Assembly: GCA_900466745.1 (NCBI GenBank)
Contig: UBNE01000015.1
Coordinates: forward strand, 82,929 to 146,928
DNA length: 64,000 bases
Reading direction: 5' to 3'
From: Hyphomicrobiales bacterium
GTDB taxonomy: Bacteria > Pseudomonadota > Alphaproteobacteria > Rhizobiales > Beijerinckiaceae
Within the stretch, counting starts at the first letter, position 1; every line of letters starts with the position of its first letter. Below the pieces are notes generated by a model. It was given only the letters and a program-made list of their open reading frames with translations, ran no database searches and was not told the origin of the DNA. A program made the translations under genes and the position numbers. Positions 25,499 through 34,192 of this stretch are shown here, piece after piece.

Positions 25499-25641
25499 CC
25501 GAAAGCGTTGAGCGGCAAGCCCCGGAAAGCGGCAACGCCAGCCGGGAAGAAGCGCACCCCGCTCACGATCGAGGAAGCGAAACCGGACGCGCCGCCGCCG
25601 CAGGCAGGCGGGACGGGCGCCGGACCATGGAGGAGAACGCG

Positions 25642-26826
25642 ATGTCACGATGGTCAATCCTCGCCGCCGCCGCGGCGCTGATCGGGTTCGGCCCGCTCGC
25701 CGCCCAGGCGCAGCCGAAGCCTGCCCTGCCCAAGCCCAAGGCGCCGCTGACGATCAGCGTCATCGACGTCGCCGGCGACCTGCAGATCAGCCAGCCCGCG
25801 ATCGAGAAATTCCAGAAGGAGCATCCGGACCTCGTCGCGCGCTTCGTCTTCACCAAGGCGACGGCGCCGGAGCTCGCCGGCAAGCTCAAGGCGCAGCAGC
25901 AGGCCGGGCGCGTCGACATCGACTTCGTCCTGACCGGCAACGACGCGCTCGCGGCCGGGATGGAGCAGAATCTCTGGCTCGAGATCTTCCCGACATATGC
26001 CGACCGCTTTCCCGCGCTCGACAAGCTCTACATCCCCGGCGCCTATGCCATGCAGAAGATGGCGCGCGGCCAGGCGATGGTGCTCGACTGGTACCCGTCC
26101 GGGCCGCTGCTCGAATACGACCCGGCCAAGGTCAAGGACATGCCGAAGACGGCCGAGGAGCTGCTCGCCTGGTGCAAGGCCCATCCCAACCGCTTCATGT
26201 ATGCCCGCCCGGCGAATTCGGGACCGGGCCGTACCTTCGTGATGGGCCTGCCCTATCTGCTCGGCGACAAGGACCCGCAGGATCCGGTCAAGGGCTGGGA
26301 CAAGACCTGGGCCTATCTGAAGGAGATGAACGACTGCATCGAGTACTACCCGTCCGGCACCACCGCGACGATGAAGGAACTCGGCGACGGCTCGCGCGAC
26401 ATCATCGCCACCACCACCGGCTGGGACATCAATCCGCGCTATCTCGGCATCGTGCCGGAGAGCTTCAAGGTGGCGACGCTGAAGGGCTTCCACTGGGTCG
26501 GCGATGCCAACTACATGGCGATCCCGAAGGGCGTCACCGGCGAGAAGCTCGACGTCGCGCTGGCGCTGATGGCCTATCTGCTGGAGCCGGCGCAGCAGGC
26601 CTATATGTACGACCACGGCTACATGTATCCCGGCCCCTCGATCCACGGCGTGACCATCGACATGGCGCCGAAGGACAGCCAGGAGACGATCGCCAGGTTC
26701 GGCCGGCCGGAATATGCCGCAATGATCGCCGACAACCCGACAGAGCCGCCGCTCGACGCCAAGCCGCTGGTGACGATGTTCGAGAAATGGGACCGCGAGA
26801 TTGCCGGCAACAAGGCAAGGCAATGA
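25642..26826 (+). CDS. Extracellular solute-binding protein (family 1) without its own permease genes
   Basis: 394 residues. The signal peptide reads MSRWSILAAAAALIGF through AAQAQ (cleavage near residue 23). The mature protein has the bilobed periplasmic receptor pattern (LTISVIDVAGDLQI, then a hinge around DWYPSGPLLEYDP), like spermidine/sulfate/iron-type family 1 receptors. AGGAG lies nine bases before ATG 25642. It follows the acetamidase gene and is convergent with a four-gene ABC importer that has its own receptor. It could feed that importer's permeases or work with a distant transporter. The ligand is unknown. Confidence 0.88.
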   Translation: MSRWSILAAAAALIGFGPLAAQAQPKPALPKPKAPLTISVIDVAGDLQISQPAIEKFQKEHPDLVARFVFTKATAPELAGKLKAQQQAGRVDIDFVLTGNDALAAGMEQNLWLEIFPTYADRFPALDKLYIPGAYAMQKMARGQAMVLDWYPSGPLLEYDPAKVKDMPKTAEELLAWCKAHPNRFMYARPANSGPGRTFVMGLPYLLGDKDPQDPVKGWDKTWAYLKEMNDCIEYYPSGTTATMKELGDGSRDIIATTTGWDINPRYLGIVPESFKVATLKGFHWVGDANYMAIPKGVTGEKLDVALALMAYLLEPAQQAYMYDHGYMYPGPSIHGVTIDMAPKDSQETIARFGRPEYAAMIADNPTEPPLDAKPLVTMFEKWDREIAGNKARQ

Positions 26827-26874
26827 AGGCTGCCGGCGGTGCGCACAAGCCGCATCGCCGGTCTTCGCCCGCGC

Positions 26875-27705
26875 TCAGGCGCCGACCTTGGCGAGCACGT
26901 CGGCGCGCAGGAAGCGCTCGATGAACAGCATGAACAGCACCGAGGGCACGAGCAGGATCAGCGCCGTGATCGAGGCGACCTGGTAGTTTCCGCCCATCGC
27001 CGCGTTGTAGAGCAGCAGCGGCAGGGTCGTGACCTGCGGCACGCCGACGAAGAAGGTGCCAGTGAACTCGTCGAGCGATTCGAGGAAGACGAAGATGCCG
27101 CTGGCGATGATGCCCGGCGCGGCGAGCGGCAGCGTCACCGAGAAGAAGGTCTTCAGCGGCGAGGCGCCGATATTGCGGGCGGCGAGCTCCAGGTCCCGGT
27201 CGACGGCGCCGAAAGCCGCCGCCGCGATCCAGACCGAATAGACCAGCCCATGCGCGGCATGGACCAGCACGACGGCGAAGACCGTGCCGTTGATGCCGAG
27301 CTGATAGAAGATGCGCGCGACGTTGATGTAGATCGCAACCGAGGGAAAGGCCTGCGGCAGCAGGAAGAGGATCATGAAGAAGGCGCGCACCGGCAGCTTC
27401 AGCCGCGCCAGCGCATAGCCGGCCGGGATCGAGAGCGCGAGCGCGACGATCACCGTCAGCACCGCGATCCAGACCGAGGTGCCGAGCGAGGCCATGGCAT
27501 CGCCGGTCGGCCGGAAGACCTGCTCCCAGTAGCGCGTGCCGTAGCTGACCGGCAGCTTGTAGGGCGTGTACCAGCGTTCCGCCACCGACCACAGCGCCAG
27601 ATTGGCGAGCGGGCCGATCAGCACGAAGGCGAAGGCGGCGAGCAGGAAGGCGGCGAGCGTCGCCCGCGCGGCGGCAGCCAGGCGCATCACGGCGCGCCCG
27701 TTCAT
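26875..27705 (-). CDS. ABC transporter permease, PotC/UgpE-like
   Basis: 276 residues, six membrane helices. The EAA loop for ATPase contact is ELAARNIGASPLKTFFSVTLPLAAPGI near residue 175-200. ATG 27705 overlaps the stop of the upstream permease as ATGA and has GGAGGG 6 to 9 bases upstream. Last gene of the leftward operon ATPase, receptor, permease 1, permease 2. This importer class transports polyamines, iron, phosphonates or sugar phosphates; the substrate is not decided by the sequence. Confidence 0.92.
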   Translation of the reverse strand: MNGRAVMRLAAAARATLAAFLLAAFAFVLIGPLANLALWSVAERWYTPYKLPVSYGTRYWEQVFRPTGDAMASLGTSVWIAVLTVIVALALSIPAGYALARLKLPVRAFFMILFLLPQAFPSVAIYINVARIFYQLGINGTVFAVVLVHAAHGLVYSVWIAAAAFGAVDRDLELAARNIGASPLKTFFSVTLPLAAPGIIASGIFVFLESLDEFTGTFFVGVPQVTTLPLLLYNAAMGGNYQVASITALILLVPSVLFMLFIERFLRADVLAKVGA

Positions 27706-28538
27706 CGGGCGCCCTCCTGCGCCATGCCGCGCCTGAGATAGATGATCGCCGCGCCGGCCGAGATCAGATAGGTGATGACGCCGAGCGCGTTGGCCGTCGC
27801 ATAGTCGCCATAGGCGTTGATGCGGAAAGCCATGTCGACCGTCAGCATGGTCGGCTGCGAGCCCGCCACCATCATCGGCACCGAGAGCACCGAGAGCATC
27901 GTCACGAAGGAGAGCACGAGCGCGACGAGCAGCGTCGGCATCACCTGCGGCAAGGCGAGCTCGATCAGCACGCGGATGCGCGAAGCGCCGAGATTGCGGC
28001 CGGCCTCGAGCGTGGCGCGGTCGATGGCGGCCAGCGCCCCGGCGAGCAGCAGCGCGACGAAGGGCGTCTGCTTCCAGACGAAGGTGGCGATGATGCCGCG
28101 CCAGTCGAGGAAGCTCACCGCCTGAAGCGGCTCGATCAGCCCGAGCGAGACGAAGCTGTTGTTCATCAGCCCGTTCTTGGCGAGGAAGGTGCGCATGCAC
28201 TGCGCCGCGACGATGAAGGGGATGAAGAGCGGCCAGCGATAGAGCGCCTTCAGCGTCCCGACGATCCAGCGGTTCTCGCCGAGCGTGAGCGTGCCGGCGA
28301 TGACGATCGCGGCGAGCCCGGTGAAGAAGCAGGAGGCGAGCACGATCACGACGGTGAAGACGACGTCGCCGGAATAGAGCTCCCAGGCCTTGCCGAAGGA
28401 TTGCAGCGAGAAGCCGCCATCCGGCCCGGTGAAGGCCGAGACCAGCGAGAAAAAGAGCGGGTAAAGGAACAGCGCCGCCACGAGCGCGAGGCCGGGCGCG
28501 ATCAGCAGCAAGGCGAGCTGGCGTTGGGAAAGGCTCAT
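27702..28538 (-). CDS. ABC transporter permease, PotB/UgpA-like
   Basis: 278 residues, six membrane helices, beginning with MSLSQRQLALLLIAPGLALV, the usual N-terminus of the first permease. The EAA loop reads EAGRNLGASRIRVLIELALPQVMPTLL. ATG 28538 gives the family-like start; an upstream ATG at 28601 is possible but adds unlike sequence. Forms the membrane channel with the next gene, to which it is coupled by an ATGA overlap. A 101-bp palindromic repeat lies between this gene and the receptor gene upstream, inside the operon. Confidence 0.92.
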   Translation of the reverse strand: MSLSQRQLALLLIAPGLALVAALFLYPLFFSLVSAFTGPDGGFSLQSFGKAWELYSGDVVFTVVIVLASCFFTGLAAIVIAGTLTLGENRWIVGTLKALYRWPLFIPFIVAAQCMRTFLAKNGLMNNSFVSLGLIEPLQAVSFLDWRGIIATFVWKQTPFVALLLAGALAAIDRATLEAGRNLGASRIRVLIELALPQVMPTLLVALVLSFVTMLSVLSVPMMVAGSQPTMLTVDMAFRINAYGDYATANALGVITYLISAGAAIIYLRRGMAQEGAR

Positions 28539-28587
28539 GGCGAGCGAGGCTTTCGGCAATGAAAAGGGTCGGAGTCCAAAGCGCGAC

Positions 28588-28688
28588 GTCATCCCGGACA
28601 AGCGGCGTCAGCCGCGCCGATCCGGGATCCATGCCTGAACCGTTCCGGCATGGATCCCGGGTCTGCGCTTCGCTCCGCCCGGGATGAC
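28588..28688. repeat. Interspersed palindromic repeat, family 1, copy A
   Basis: 101 bp bounded by GTCATCCCGG (28588-28597) and CCGGGATGAC (28679-28688). Inside lies a second perfect 14-bp inverted repeat CCGGGATCCATGCC / GGCATGGATCCCGG (28622-28635, 28647-28660). Five related copies occur in the window. This one is within an operon, between the receptor and permease genes, so its transcript hairpins may affect relative expression as REP elements do. Confidence 0.9.
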
Positions 28689-28726
28689 CACGTGTCCGTT
28701 CACGCGCCATCCCGGGCGGAAAGGCC

Positions 28727-29857
28727 TCAGTTCGCGACCTTCTTCTCGTAGCCCTCGAGGATGTCGTTGAAGTAGGGCGCGATCGGGAAGGGCTTGGCGT
28801 TCTTGGACAGGTCGGCCGGGGTGATGTCGGTGAAGAGCTTGTCCCAGGCGGCCTTGTCGAGCTTGCCTTCGAGGTTCTTGGCGTCGATGCCCGGATACCA
28901 GTTGAACTTCTTGACGATGCCGTCGGCCTGGACCTGCGGCGAGGTGGCGAGCGCGATGAACTCCTCGGCCAGCTTCTTCTGGGCCGATTTCTCCGGCACG
29001 GCGTAATACATCGGCTGGCCCGGCATGCCGGGCGCGGCGAGCTTCAGCTTCATGTTGGGCGGCAGCTTGCCGTCGGCCTGCCAGGAATAGAACATGTCGA
29101 CCCAGACCGGGCCCATCGCGATCTCGCCGCGGTTGAGCATGTCGAGCGTGCCGGCATTGCCCGGGGTGATGACGACGTTCCGGTTGAAGTCCTTGAGCGC
29201 GGCGAAGGCCTTGTCCCATTTGGCCTTCTCGGCCGCGTCATAGGGGCCCTGGATCAGCTTGTCGGCGTCGCCGCCGAAGGCGTAGACCCAGCCGGCGACG
29301 AAGGCGACGCCGGACATGCCGCCCTTGATGCCGTTATAGCCGAACTGCTTGGGGTTCTTCTTCACCCATTCCGCCAGCTCGGCGAAATTGTTCGGCGGGT
29401 TCTTCAGCATGTCGGCGTTGTAGGCGAGCGCCGTCTGCGACTGGAACATCGGGATGACGTAGCCCGCGACATCGGCGCCGAGCGAGTTCTTCGCCGTCTC
29501 GCTGGAGACCAGCTTGGCGGTGTCGACATTGCCCGTGTACTTGTTGAGCAGGCCTTCCTTGACCATCTGGCCGGCGGCCTTCTGGTGGATGACGACGACG
29601 TCGAAATCGGTCGCGTTGGCGCCCTTCTGGGCGTCGAGCTTCTCATAGATCTTCTGCGAGCCGGAATCGCCCGGCCCGGTGCCGACCGAGACGACCTTCA
29701 CGCCGGGATGGGCCTTCTCGAACATCGGCGCGAGATAGTCCTTGACGTAGTCGACCATGTTCTGGTCGCCGGCGGAGGCGACGTTGAGGGTCTGCGCCGA
29801 TAGCGGCGATGCCGCGATCAGCGCGGCGAGCGAGCAGGCAAGCGTGAGGATGCGCAT
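28727..29857 (-). CDS. ABC transporter substrate-binding protein (family 1)
   Basis: 376 residues. The signal peptide is MRILTLACSLAALIAA followed by SPLSAQ (cleavage near 22). The mature receptor starts LNVASAGDQNMVDYVKDYLAPMF. Mid-protein blocks (ALAYNADMLKNPPNNFAELAEWVK, AMGPVWVDMFYSWQADG) fit family 1 receptors of iron, polyamine or phosphonate-type importers. Second gene of the leftward operon, 15 bp after the ATPase gene, which is an unusual order (ATPase first). The ligand is unknown. Confidence 0.92.
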   Translation of the reverse strand: MRILTLACSLAALIAASPLSAQTLNVASAGDQNMVDYVKDYLAPMFEKAHPGVKVVSVGTGPGDSGSQKIYEKLDAQKGANATDFDVVVIHQKAAGQMVKEGLLNKYTGNVDTAKLVSSETAKNSLGADVAGYVIPMFQSQTALAYNADMLKNPPNNFAELAEWVKKNPKQFGYNGIKGGMSGVAFVAGWVYAFGGDADKLIQGPYDAAEKAKWDKAFAALKDFNRNVVITPGNAGTLDMLNRGEIAMGPVWVDMFYSWQADGKLPPNMKLKLAAPGMPGQPMYYAVPEKSAQKKLAEEFIALATSPQVQADGIVKKFNWYPGIDAKNLEGKLDKAAWDKLFTDITPADLSKNAKPFPIAPYFNDILEGYEKKVAN

Positions 29858-29872
29858 GTGTCTGACTCCCTG

Positions 29873-30988
29873 TCAGGCGGCGATCCCGGCCTCGGTCGCC
29901 GGGAAGATGTGAAGGCGCTGCAGCGGAATGCGCAGCCCGACCTTCGTTCCGAGTTCGTGACGGCCGGCATCGTCGACCGTGATCTGGCGGCCGGCGGCCT
30001 CGACCTTGTAGCGGTAGATGCCGCCGGGATAGGCGCGCGCGGCGATGACGCCGGGGACGAGCAGGTCGCCGCTCGCGGCCGGCGCGTCGAGCGCGCCGAG
30101 GCTGGCGACGTCGTCGCGGAAATAGCCGAGCGCCTCGCCGCTCGGCAGCGCGGCGGCGGCCGCGTCGGCGAGCGTGGCGCGGGCCTCGCCGGCGGCGACC
30201 GCGGCCTGCGCGCCGCTGCGCGCGATGCTGAGCGGCAGGACGTTCTCCGCCCCCATGAAATTGGCGACGAAGGCCGAGGCCGGGCGGTCATAGACCTCCT
30301 CCGGCGTGCCGACCTGGGCGATGCGCCCCGCCTGCATGATGACCAGCCGGTCGGCCATGGTCATCGCCTCCTCGCGGTCATGGGTGACATGGACGGCGGT
30401 GAGACCGAGTCGCTGCTGGATGGCGCGGATCTCGTGGCGCATCGTCATGCGGATCTTGGCGTCAAGATTGGAGAGCGGCTCGTCGAGCAGCAGGATGCCG
30501 GGGTCGATGGCGAGCGCGCGGCCGAGCGCGACGCGCTGGCGCTGGCCGCCGGACAGGGCGGTCACCTTGCGGTTCTCGTAGCCGGCGAGGCCGAGGAAGC
30601 TCAGCATCTCGCCGACCTTGGCGGCGATCTCCGCCTTGGACCTGCCGCGCAGCTTAAGGCCGTAGCCGATGTTCTGCAGCACCGTCATATGCGGCCAGAG
30701 CGCATAGGACTGGAACACCATCGCCATGCCGCGCTTCTCGGGCGGCAATCCCGCGATATCCCGGCCGCCGACGACGATCGAGCCGGCCTCGACCGGGACG
30801 AAGCCGGAGAGCGAGCGCAGCAGCGTGGTCTTGCCGCAGCCGGAGGAGCCGAGCAGCGCCGTGAAGCTGCCGGGCGCGAAATCCAGGTCGATGCCGTGCA
30901 GCACGCGCGTGCCGCCATAGGCCACTTGGAGGCCGCGCACGGCGATGGCGGCGCCGCTTCCCGCTCTGGCTTGCGTTTCCGGCTGCAA
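29873..30988 (-). CDS. ABC transporter ATP-binding protein, PotA/UgpC type
   Basis: 371 residues. Walker A GSSGCGKTT at residues 47-55, Q-loop VFQSYALWP near 91, signature LSGGQRQR at 145-152, Walker B ILLLDEP at 165-171, switch HVTHDREEA. A C-terminal OB-like TOBE domain (about 290-370) is usual for the sugar/polyamine group. The start is TTG at 30988, supported by GGGGAG six bases upstream; no ATG is suitably placed. First gene of the leftward four-gene importer operon. The divergent 2H phosphoesterase gene shares its upstream region, which holds an AATGGAA-N6-TTCCATT palindrome (31024-31043). Confidence 0.94.
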   Translation of the reverse strand: MQPETQARAGSGAAIAVRGLQVAYGGTRVLHGIDLDFAPGSFTALLGSSGCGKTTLLRSLSGFVPVEAGSIVVGGRDIAGLPPEKRGMAMVFQSYALWPHMTVLQNIGYGLKLRGRSKAEIAAKVGEMLSFLGLAGYENRKVTALSGGQRQRVALGRALAIDPGILLLDEPLSNLDAKIRMTMRHEIRAIQQRLGLTAVHVTHDREEAMTMADRLVIMQAGRIAQVGTPEEVYDRPASAFVANFMGAENVLPLSIARSGAQAAVAAGEARATLADAAAAALPSGEALGYFRDDVASLGALDAPAASGDLLVPGVIAARAYPGGIYRYKVEAAGRQITVDDAGRHELGTKVGLRIPLQRLHIFPATEAGIAA

Positions 30989-31086
30989 GGCCTACTCCCC
31001 GATCGTCGCTTTTGTTGCCGGGCAATGGAATTTTTCTTCCATTTTCCGCCTTTATTGAAATAAACATTACGTACGGGGCGCAGTCT
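30989..31086. promoter_or_regulatory. Shared upstream region with AATGGAA-N6-TTCCATT palindrome
   Basis: 98 bp between the divergent ATPase and phosphoesterase genes, AT-rich at its centre. Perfect 7-bp inverted repeat arms at 31024-31030 and 31037-31043, separated by TTTTTC, form a good candidate operator for a regulator of both units. An alternative reading as a terminator hairpin is unlikely because no gene ends here. Confidence 0.45.
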
Positions 31087-31626
31087 ATGCAAGAGCTTTA
31101 TGAAACTCAGATGACACCGCGGATTCATTCTCTCTGGCTGCTGCCCTCGCCTGCCGACGCCGCCATGCTGGCCGATCTCGCCGGCGGCTTGTCGGCGCGT
31201 TTCGGCACGCCGCTCTTCGCCCCGCATCTGACACTGAAAGGTGACACGCAGATGCCGCTCGCCATGCTGCAGCAGGCGGTTGAGGCCGCGGCCGCGACGG
31301 CCGCCGCCTTCGCCGCGCCGGTCGCGCGGGTCGAGGGCGGCGAGGCCTTCTTCCGCTCCTTCTATGCGCGCTTCGCCGTCTCGCCGGCGCTGGCGGCGCT
31401 GAAGCGGGCGCTCGATCCGGCGGAGCTCGACGGCTTCATGCCGCATGTCTCGCTGCTCTACGGCCCGGTCGCGCCGGCGGCCAAGGCCGCGGCCATCGCC
31501 GAGACCGATGCGCGGCTCGCCGGGCGCAGCATCCGCTTCGACCGGATCGGCATCGTCACCTCGGGGCAGGACGTGCCGATCGCCGATTGGCGGGTCGTTG
31601 CGAGCGTCGGGCTGCGCTCCGCATAG
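31087..31626 (+). CDS. 2H phosphoesterase superfamily protein (cyclic phosphodiesterase / 2'-5' RNA ligase-like)
   Basis: 179 residues. Two HxT/S motifs define the fold and active site: PHLTLKG (about residue 51-57) and PHVSLLYG (about 118-125). Members hydrolyse or form cyclic phosphodiester bonds in nucleotides or RNA. This length and spacing resemble plant/fungal-type cyclic phosphodiesterases that open 1'',2''- or 2',3'-cyclic phosphates. ATG 31087 is used; ATG 31111 is equally possible, and a longer frame from 31012 is not family-like. Divergent from an ABC importer operon and may share its control. That pairing hints at a phosphorylated or cyclic-phosphate substrate for the importer, which is only inference. 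Confidence 0.82.
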   Translation: MQELYETQMTPRIHSLWLLPSPADAAMLADLAGGLSARFGTPLFAPHLTLKGDTQMPLAMLQQAVEAAAATAAAFAAPVARVEGGEAFFRSFYARFAVSPALAALKRALDPAELDGFMPHVSLLYGPVAPAAKAAAIAETDARLAGRSIRFDRIGIVTSGQDVPIADWRVVASVGLRSA

Positions 31627-31681
31627 CGCCCCGGCGCCATTGCGGGGAGCATGGCGGCGCGGCAAGCCAGAAGGGCCGCCC

Positions 31682-33475
31682 CTACTCCCCGGTCAGCTCG
31701 CGGTTGCGGCGGCTGACCTCCTCGCTGTAGCGCTTGATCGCATGCGCCTCGCTGAGGATGCCGACGAGGCGGCGGCTGTCGCGGTCGGCGACCACCGGCA
31801 GCGCCTCGCTCTCCGCCTCGTCGAAGAGCTTGAGCGTGTCGCGCACCGACATGTTGGCGAGCAGCATCCGGTCCGCATTGCGCAGCAGATGGCGGACCGT
31901 GCGTGGCGCCGGTTCCGTCGCGGCCTCGTCGTCGAGGGCGGGGTCGGGCTCGTAGAGCGCGCCCGGCGGCACCATGCCGGCATAGGCGTCGTTCGGGCCG
32001 ACGGCGACGAGGTAGTTGGTCGAGCCCGGCGGGTATTTCAGCCGCGCCTCGGCGATCGGCGCGTCGGCCTCGATCTTGGGCACCTCGAGGCGCATCATGC
32101 TGCCCGCGGTGAGGTCGCGGATCCAGCCGACGTCATAGGCGCCGCGGATGCTCTCGCCGCGCAGGTGGAAGCGCCAGGTCGCGAAGGAGAAGCCGAAGAG
32201 CCGGCGTGTCACCAGCGAGGCCGCCCCCGCCGCGCCCATCACCGCCAGCGTCAGCTTGAGGTCGCCGGTCATCTCCAGCGCCAGCAGCGCCATGGTCATC
32301 GGCCCGCCGACGATGGAAACGGCGAGCGAGCTCATCCCGACCAGCGCGAACAGCGTCTCGTGGCCGACGAGATTGGGGAAGAACGGCACCAGCACGCCGA
32401 TGAAGAGCCGCCCGGTCACGACCCCGAGCAGCAGCGAGGCGAAGAACAGGCCGCCGCGGAAGCCGGAGCCGATCGAGACTGAGGAGGCCAGCGCCTTGGC
32501 GACCATGACCAGCGTCAACAGGCCGAGGCTGGTCTCCATGCCGAGATAGAGATTGATCGCGCCGTGCCCGGCCGAGAAGACCGCCGGAATCCAGATGGCG
32601 AGCCCGCCGACGACGAGGCCGCCGAAGGCCGGGCGCAGATAGGTCGGGATGCGCGAGCGCCGGAAGCCCATCTCGATGAAGGCGGCGGCGCGCATGACGA
32701 CGATGCCGACGAGGCCGCAGGCGGAGCCGAGCAGCACGACCAGCGGCAGGTCGGAGATCGTGATCGACCCGATCGCCGGCACCTCGACCGAGAGCAGCGC
32801 CGGCGAGAGGATGTCATGCGTGACGGTCGCCATGAAGGTGGCGGCCATCACCGGCACGAAGACCGCGATCGAATAACTGCCGAGAATGAGCTCGAAGGCG
32901 TAGAAGGCGCCGGTCAGCGGCGCGTCGAAGGCCGCCCCGATCGCGCCGCCGGCGGCGCAGCCGACGATCAGCCGCATATCCGCCCGGCGCAGGCGCAGCC
33001 GCCGGCCGATATGCGAGGCGAAGCCGCTGGCGGCCTGGGTGTAGCCGGCTTCGAGGCCGACCGAGGCGCCGCTGCCGCTCGAGCCGATGGTCTGAAGCGC
33101 GACGATGAGGCTGTCGCGCATCGACATGCGCCCGCCATGCAGGGCATTGGCCTCGATCGGGTCGACCGGCTGGCTGCGCCGGCGGAAGAAGAACCAGGAG
33201 GCGAAGCCGACGACGAGGCCGCCGGCCACCGGCCCCGCCACGGCGCGCCAGGCCGGAATGCCGGTGGTGACCGAGAGGCGCTGGCCGTCGGCGAGGCCGA
33301 AGACCCATTCGTGCAGGAGCTGCGTCGCCGCCGACATGGCGACCACGACCATGCCGGCGAGGATGCCGATCACGGAGGCGAGCACGACGATGCCGATCTC
33401 GCTGGAGCGGATCAGCGCGCGCAGGCCCTGCTGCGGATCGGCGGGCGGGGCGTCGGGAGCTTTAGCGGTGATCAC
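31682..33475 (-). CDS. CLC-family chloride channel/antiporter with C-terminal CBS domains
   Basis: About 597 residues if the GTG at 33475 is used; a TTG at 33547 would add 24 residues and neither has a strong ribosome-binding site. The first 430 residues are hydrophobic with CLC topology. The filter helices read GSGASVGLEAGYTQ where typical channels have GREGP, and SGFRGGLFFASLLLG where GxFxP is expected, so selectivity residues differ from canonical CLCs while the gating-type Glu is kept. The C-terminal 150 residues hold a CBS pair (RHLLRNADRMLLANMSVRD; SEALPVVADRDSRRLVGILSE). This variant group looks familiar from Rhizobiales genomes. The transported anion is uncertain. Confidence 0.85.
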   Translation of the reverse strand: MITAKAPDAPPADPQQGLRALIRSSEIGIVVLASVIGILAGMVVVAMSAATQLLHEWVFGLADGQRLSVTTGIPAWRAVAGPVAGGLVVGFASWFFFRRRSQPVDPIEANALHGGRMSMRDSLIVALQTIGSSGSGASVGLEAGYTQAASGFASHIGRRLRLRRADMRLIVGCAAGGAIGAAFDAPLTGAFYAFELILGSYSIAVFVPVMAATFMATVTHDILSPALLSVEVPAIGSITISDLPLVVLLGSACGLVGIVVMRAAAFIEMGFRRSRIPTYLRPAFGGLVVGGLAIWIPAVFSAGHGAINLYLGMETSLGLLTLVMVAKALASSVSIGSGFRGGLFFASLLLGVVTGRLFIGVLVPFFPNLVGHETLFALVGMSSLAVSIVGGPMTMALLALEMTGDLKLTLAVMGAAGAASLVTRRLFGFSFATWRFHLRGESIRGAYDVGWIRDLTAGSMMRLEVPKIEADAPIAEARLKYPPGSTNYLVAVGPNDAYAGMVPPGALYEPDPALDDEAATEPAPRTVRHLLRNADRMLLANMSVRDTLKLFDEAESEALPVVADRDSRRLVGILSEAHAIKRYSEEVSRRNRELTGE

Positions 33476-33610
33476 GGGAGGCCCCGTCGGGCAGAGGGGT
33501 TTGCGTCGGCCGGCGCTCGCATAGCGCGATGCCGATGACAAGGGCAAGCCCGCGCCCGAAACGGCCGCACCGCGGAAACCGTGCCGGAGCGCGCTGATTT
33601 CACGCGATTT

Positions 33611-34087
33611 CTAACCGACCGGCACGGCGAGCCCGGTCTTGACCCGGTCCATGGCGACGAAGCTGCGGAACTTGCGGATATTGGGGTTGGCGAAGAAGAG
33701 CCGGCGGGTCAGCGCCTCATAGGCCGCCATGCTCGGCACCAGCACGACCAGCATGAAGTCGACCTCGCCGGTGACGTAATAGCATTGCTGCACCTCCGGC
33801 GCGGCGAGGAAGGCGCTCTTGGCGGCGTCGATGTCGCCCGCCGTCTCGCTCACCAGCTCGACCTCGACGAAGAGCGTGATCGGATGGCCGAGCGCGGCCG
33901 GATCGACCACCGCGACATGGGCGCGGATGACGCCTTGCGCCTCCATCCGGCGGATGCGGCGCTGCACCGCCGGCGCCGACAGGTTGACCCGCTCGCCGAT
34001 CACGCGCTGCGGCGTGGTGTTGTCGTGCTGCAGGATGGCGAGAATCGCCCGGTCGAAAGCGTCGAGTTGGATATCCGGCCCGGCCAC
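33611..34087 (-). CDS. Lrp/AsnC-family transcriptional regulator
   Basis: 158 residues. The N-terminal HTH (QLDAFDRAILAILQHDNTT, then LSAPAVQRRIRRMEAQG as recognition helix) is followed by the RAM ligand-binding domain (TLFVEVELVSETA through VTGEVDFMLVVLVPSMAAYE). The start is GTG 34087 with GGAGG six bases upstream; a TTG at 34126 is open but lacks a site. Divergent from diaminopropionate ammonia-lyase, so it probably activates or represses that gene in response to an amino acid. Between the two genes lies an AAACTTGC-N10-GCAAGTTT inverted repeat, a likely binding site. Confidence 0.92.
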   Translation of the reverse strand: MAGPDIQLDAFDRAILAILQHDNTTPQRVIGERVNLSAPAVQRRIRRMEAQGVIRAHVAVVDPAALGHPITLFVEVELVSETAGDIDAAKSAFLAAPEVQQCYYVTGEVDFMLVVLVPSMAAYEALTRRLFFANPNIRKFRSFVAMDRVKTGLAVPVG

Positions 34088-34104
34088 GCCGCCCTCCGCG
34101 AAAC

Positions 34105-34130
34105 AAACTTGCACAGCACCCGGCAAGTTT
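34105..34130. promoter_or_regulatory. Candidate Lrp operator, AAACTTGC-N10-GCAAGTTT
   Basis: Perfect 8-bp inverted arms at 34105-34112 and 34123-34130 with a 10-bp spacer, 18 bp upstream of the Lrp-type gene start and 63 bp upstream of the lyase start. Size and symmetry suit an Lrp/AsnC dimer site. It lies in the only region between the divergent genes. Confidence 0.6.
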
Positions 34131-34192
34131 CAGCGCATTTTTCGCCCGCTTTGCAATATCCATTCGCCGGACGATGCGAGGACGAGGGGACC

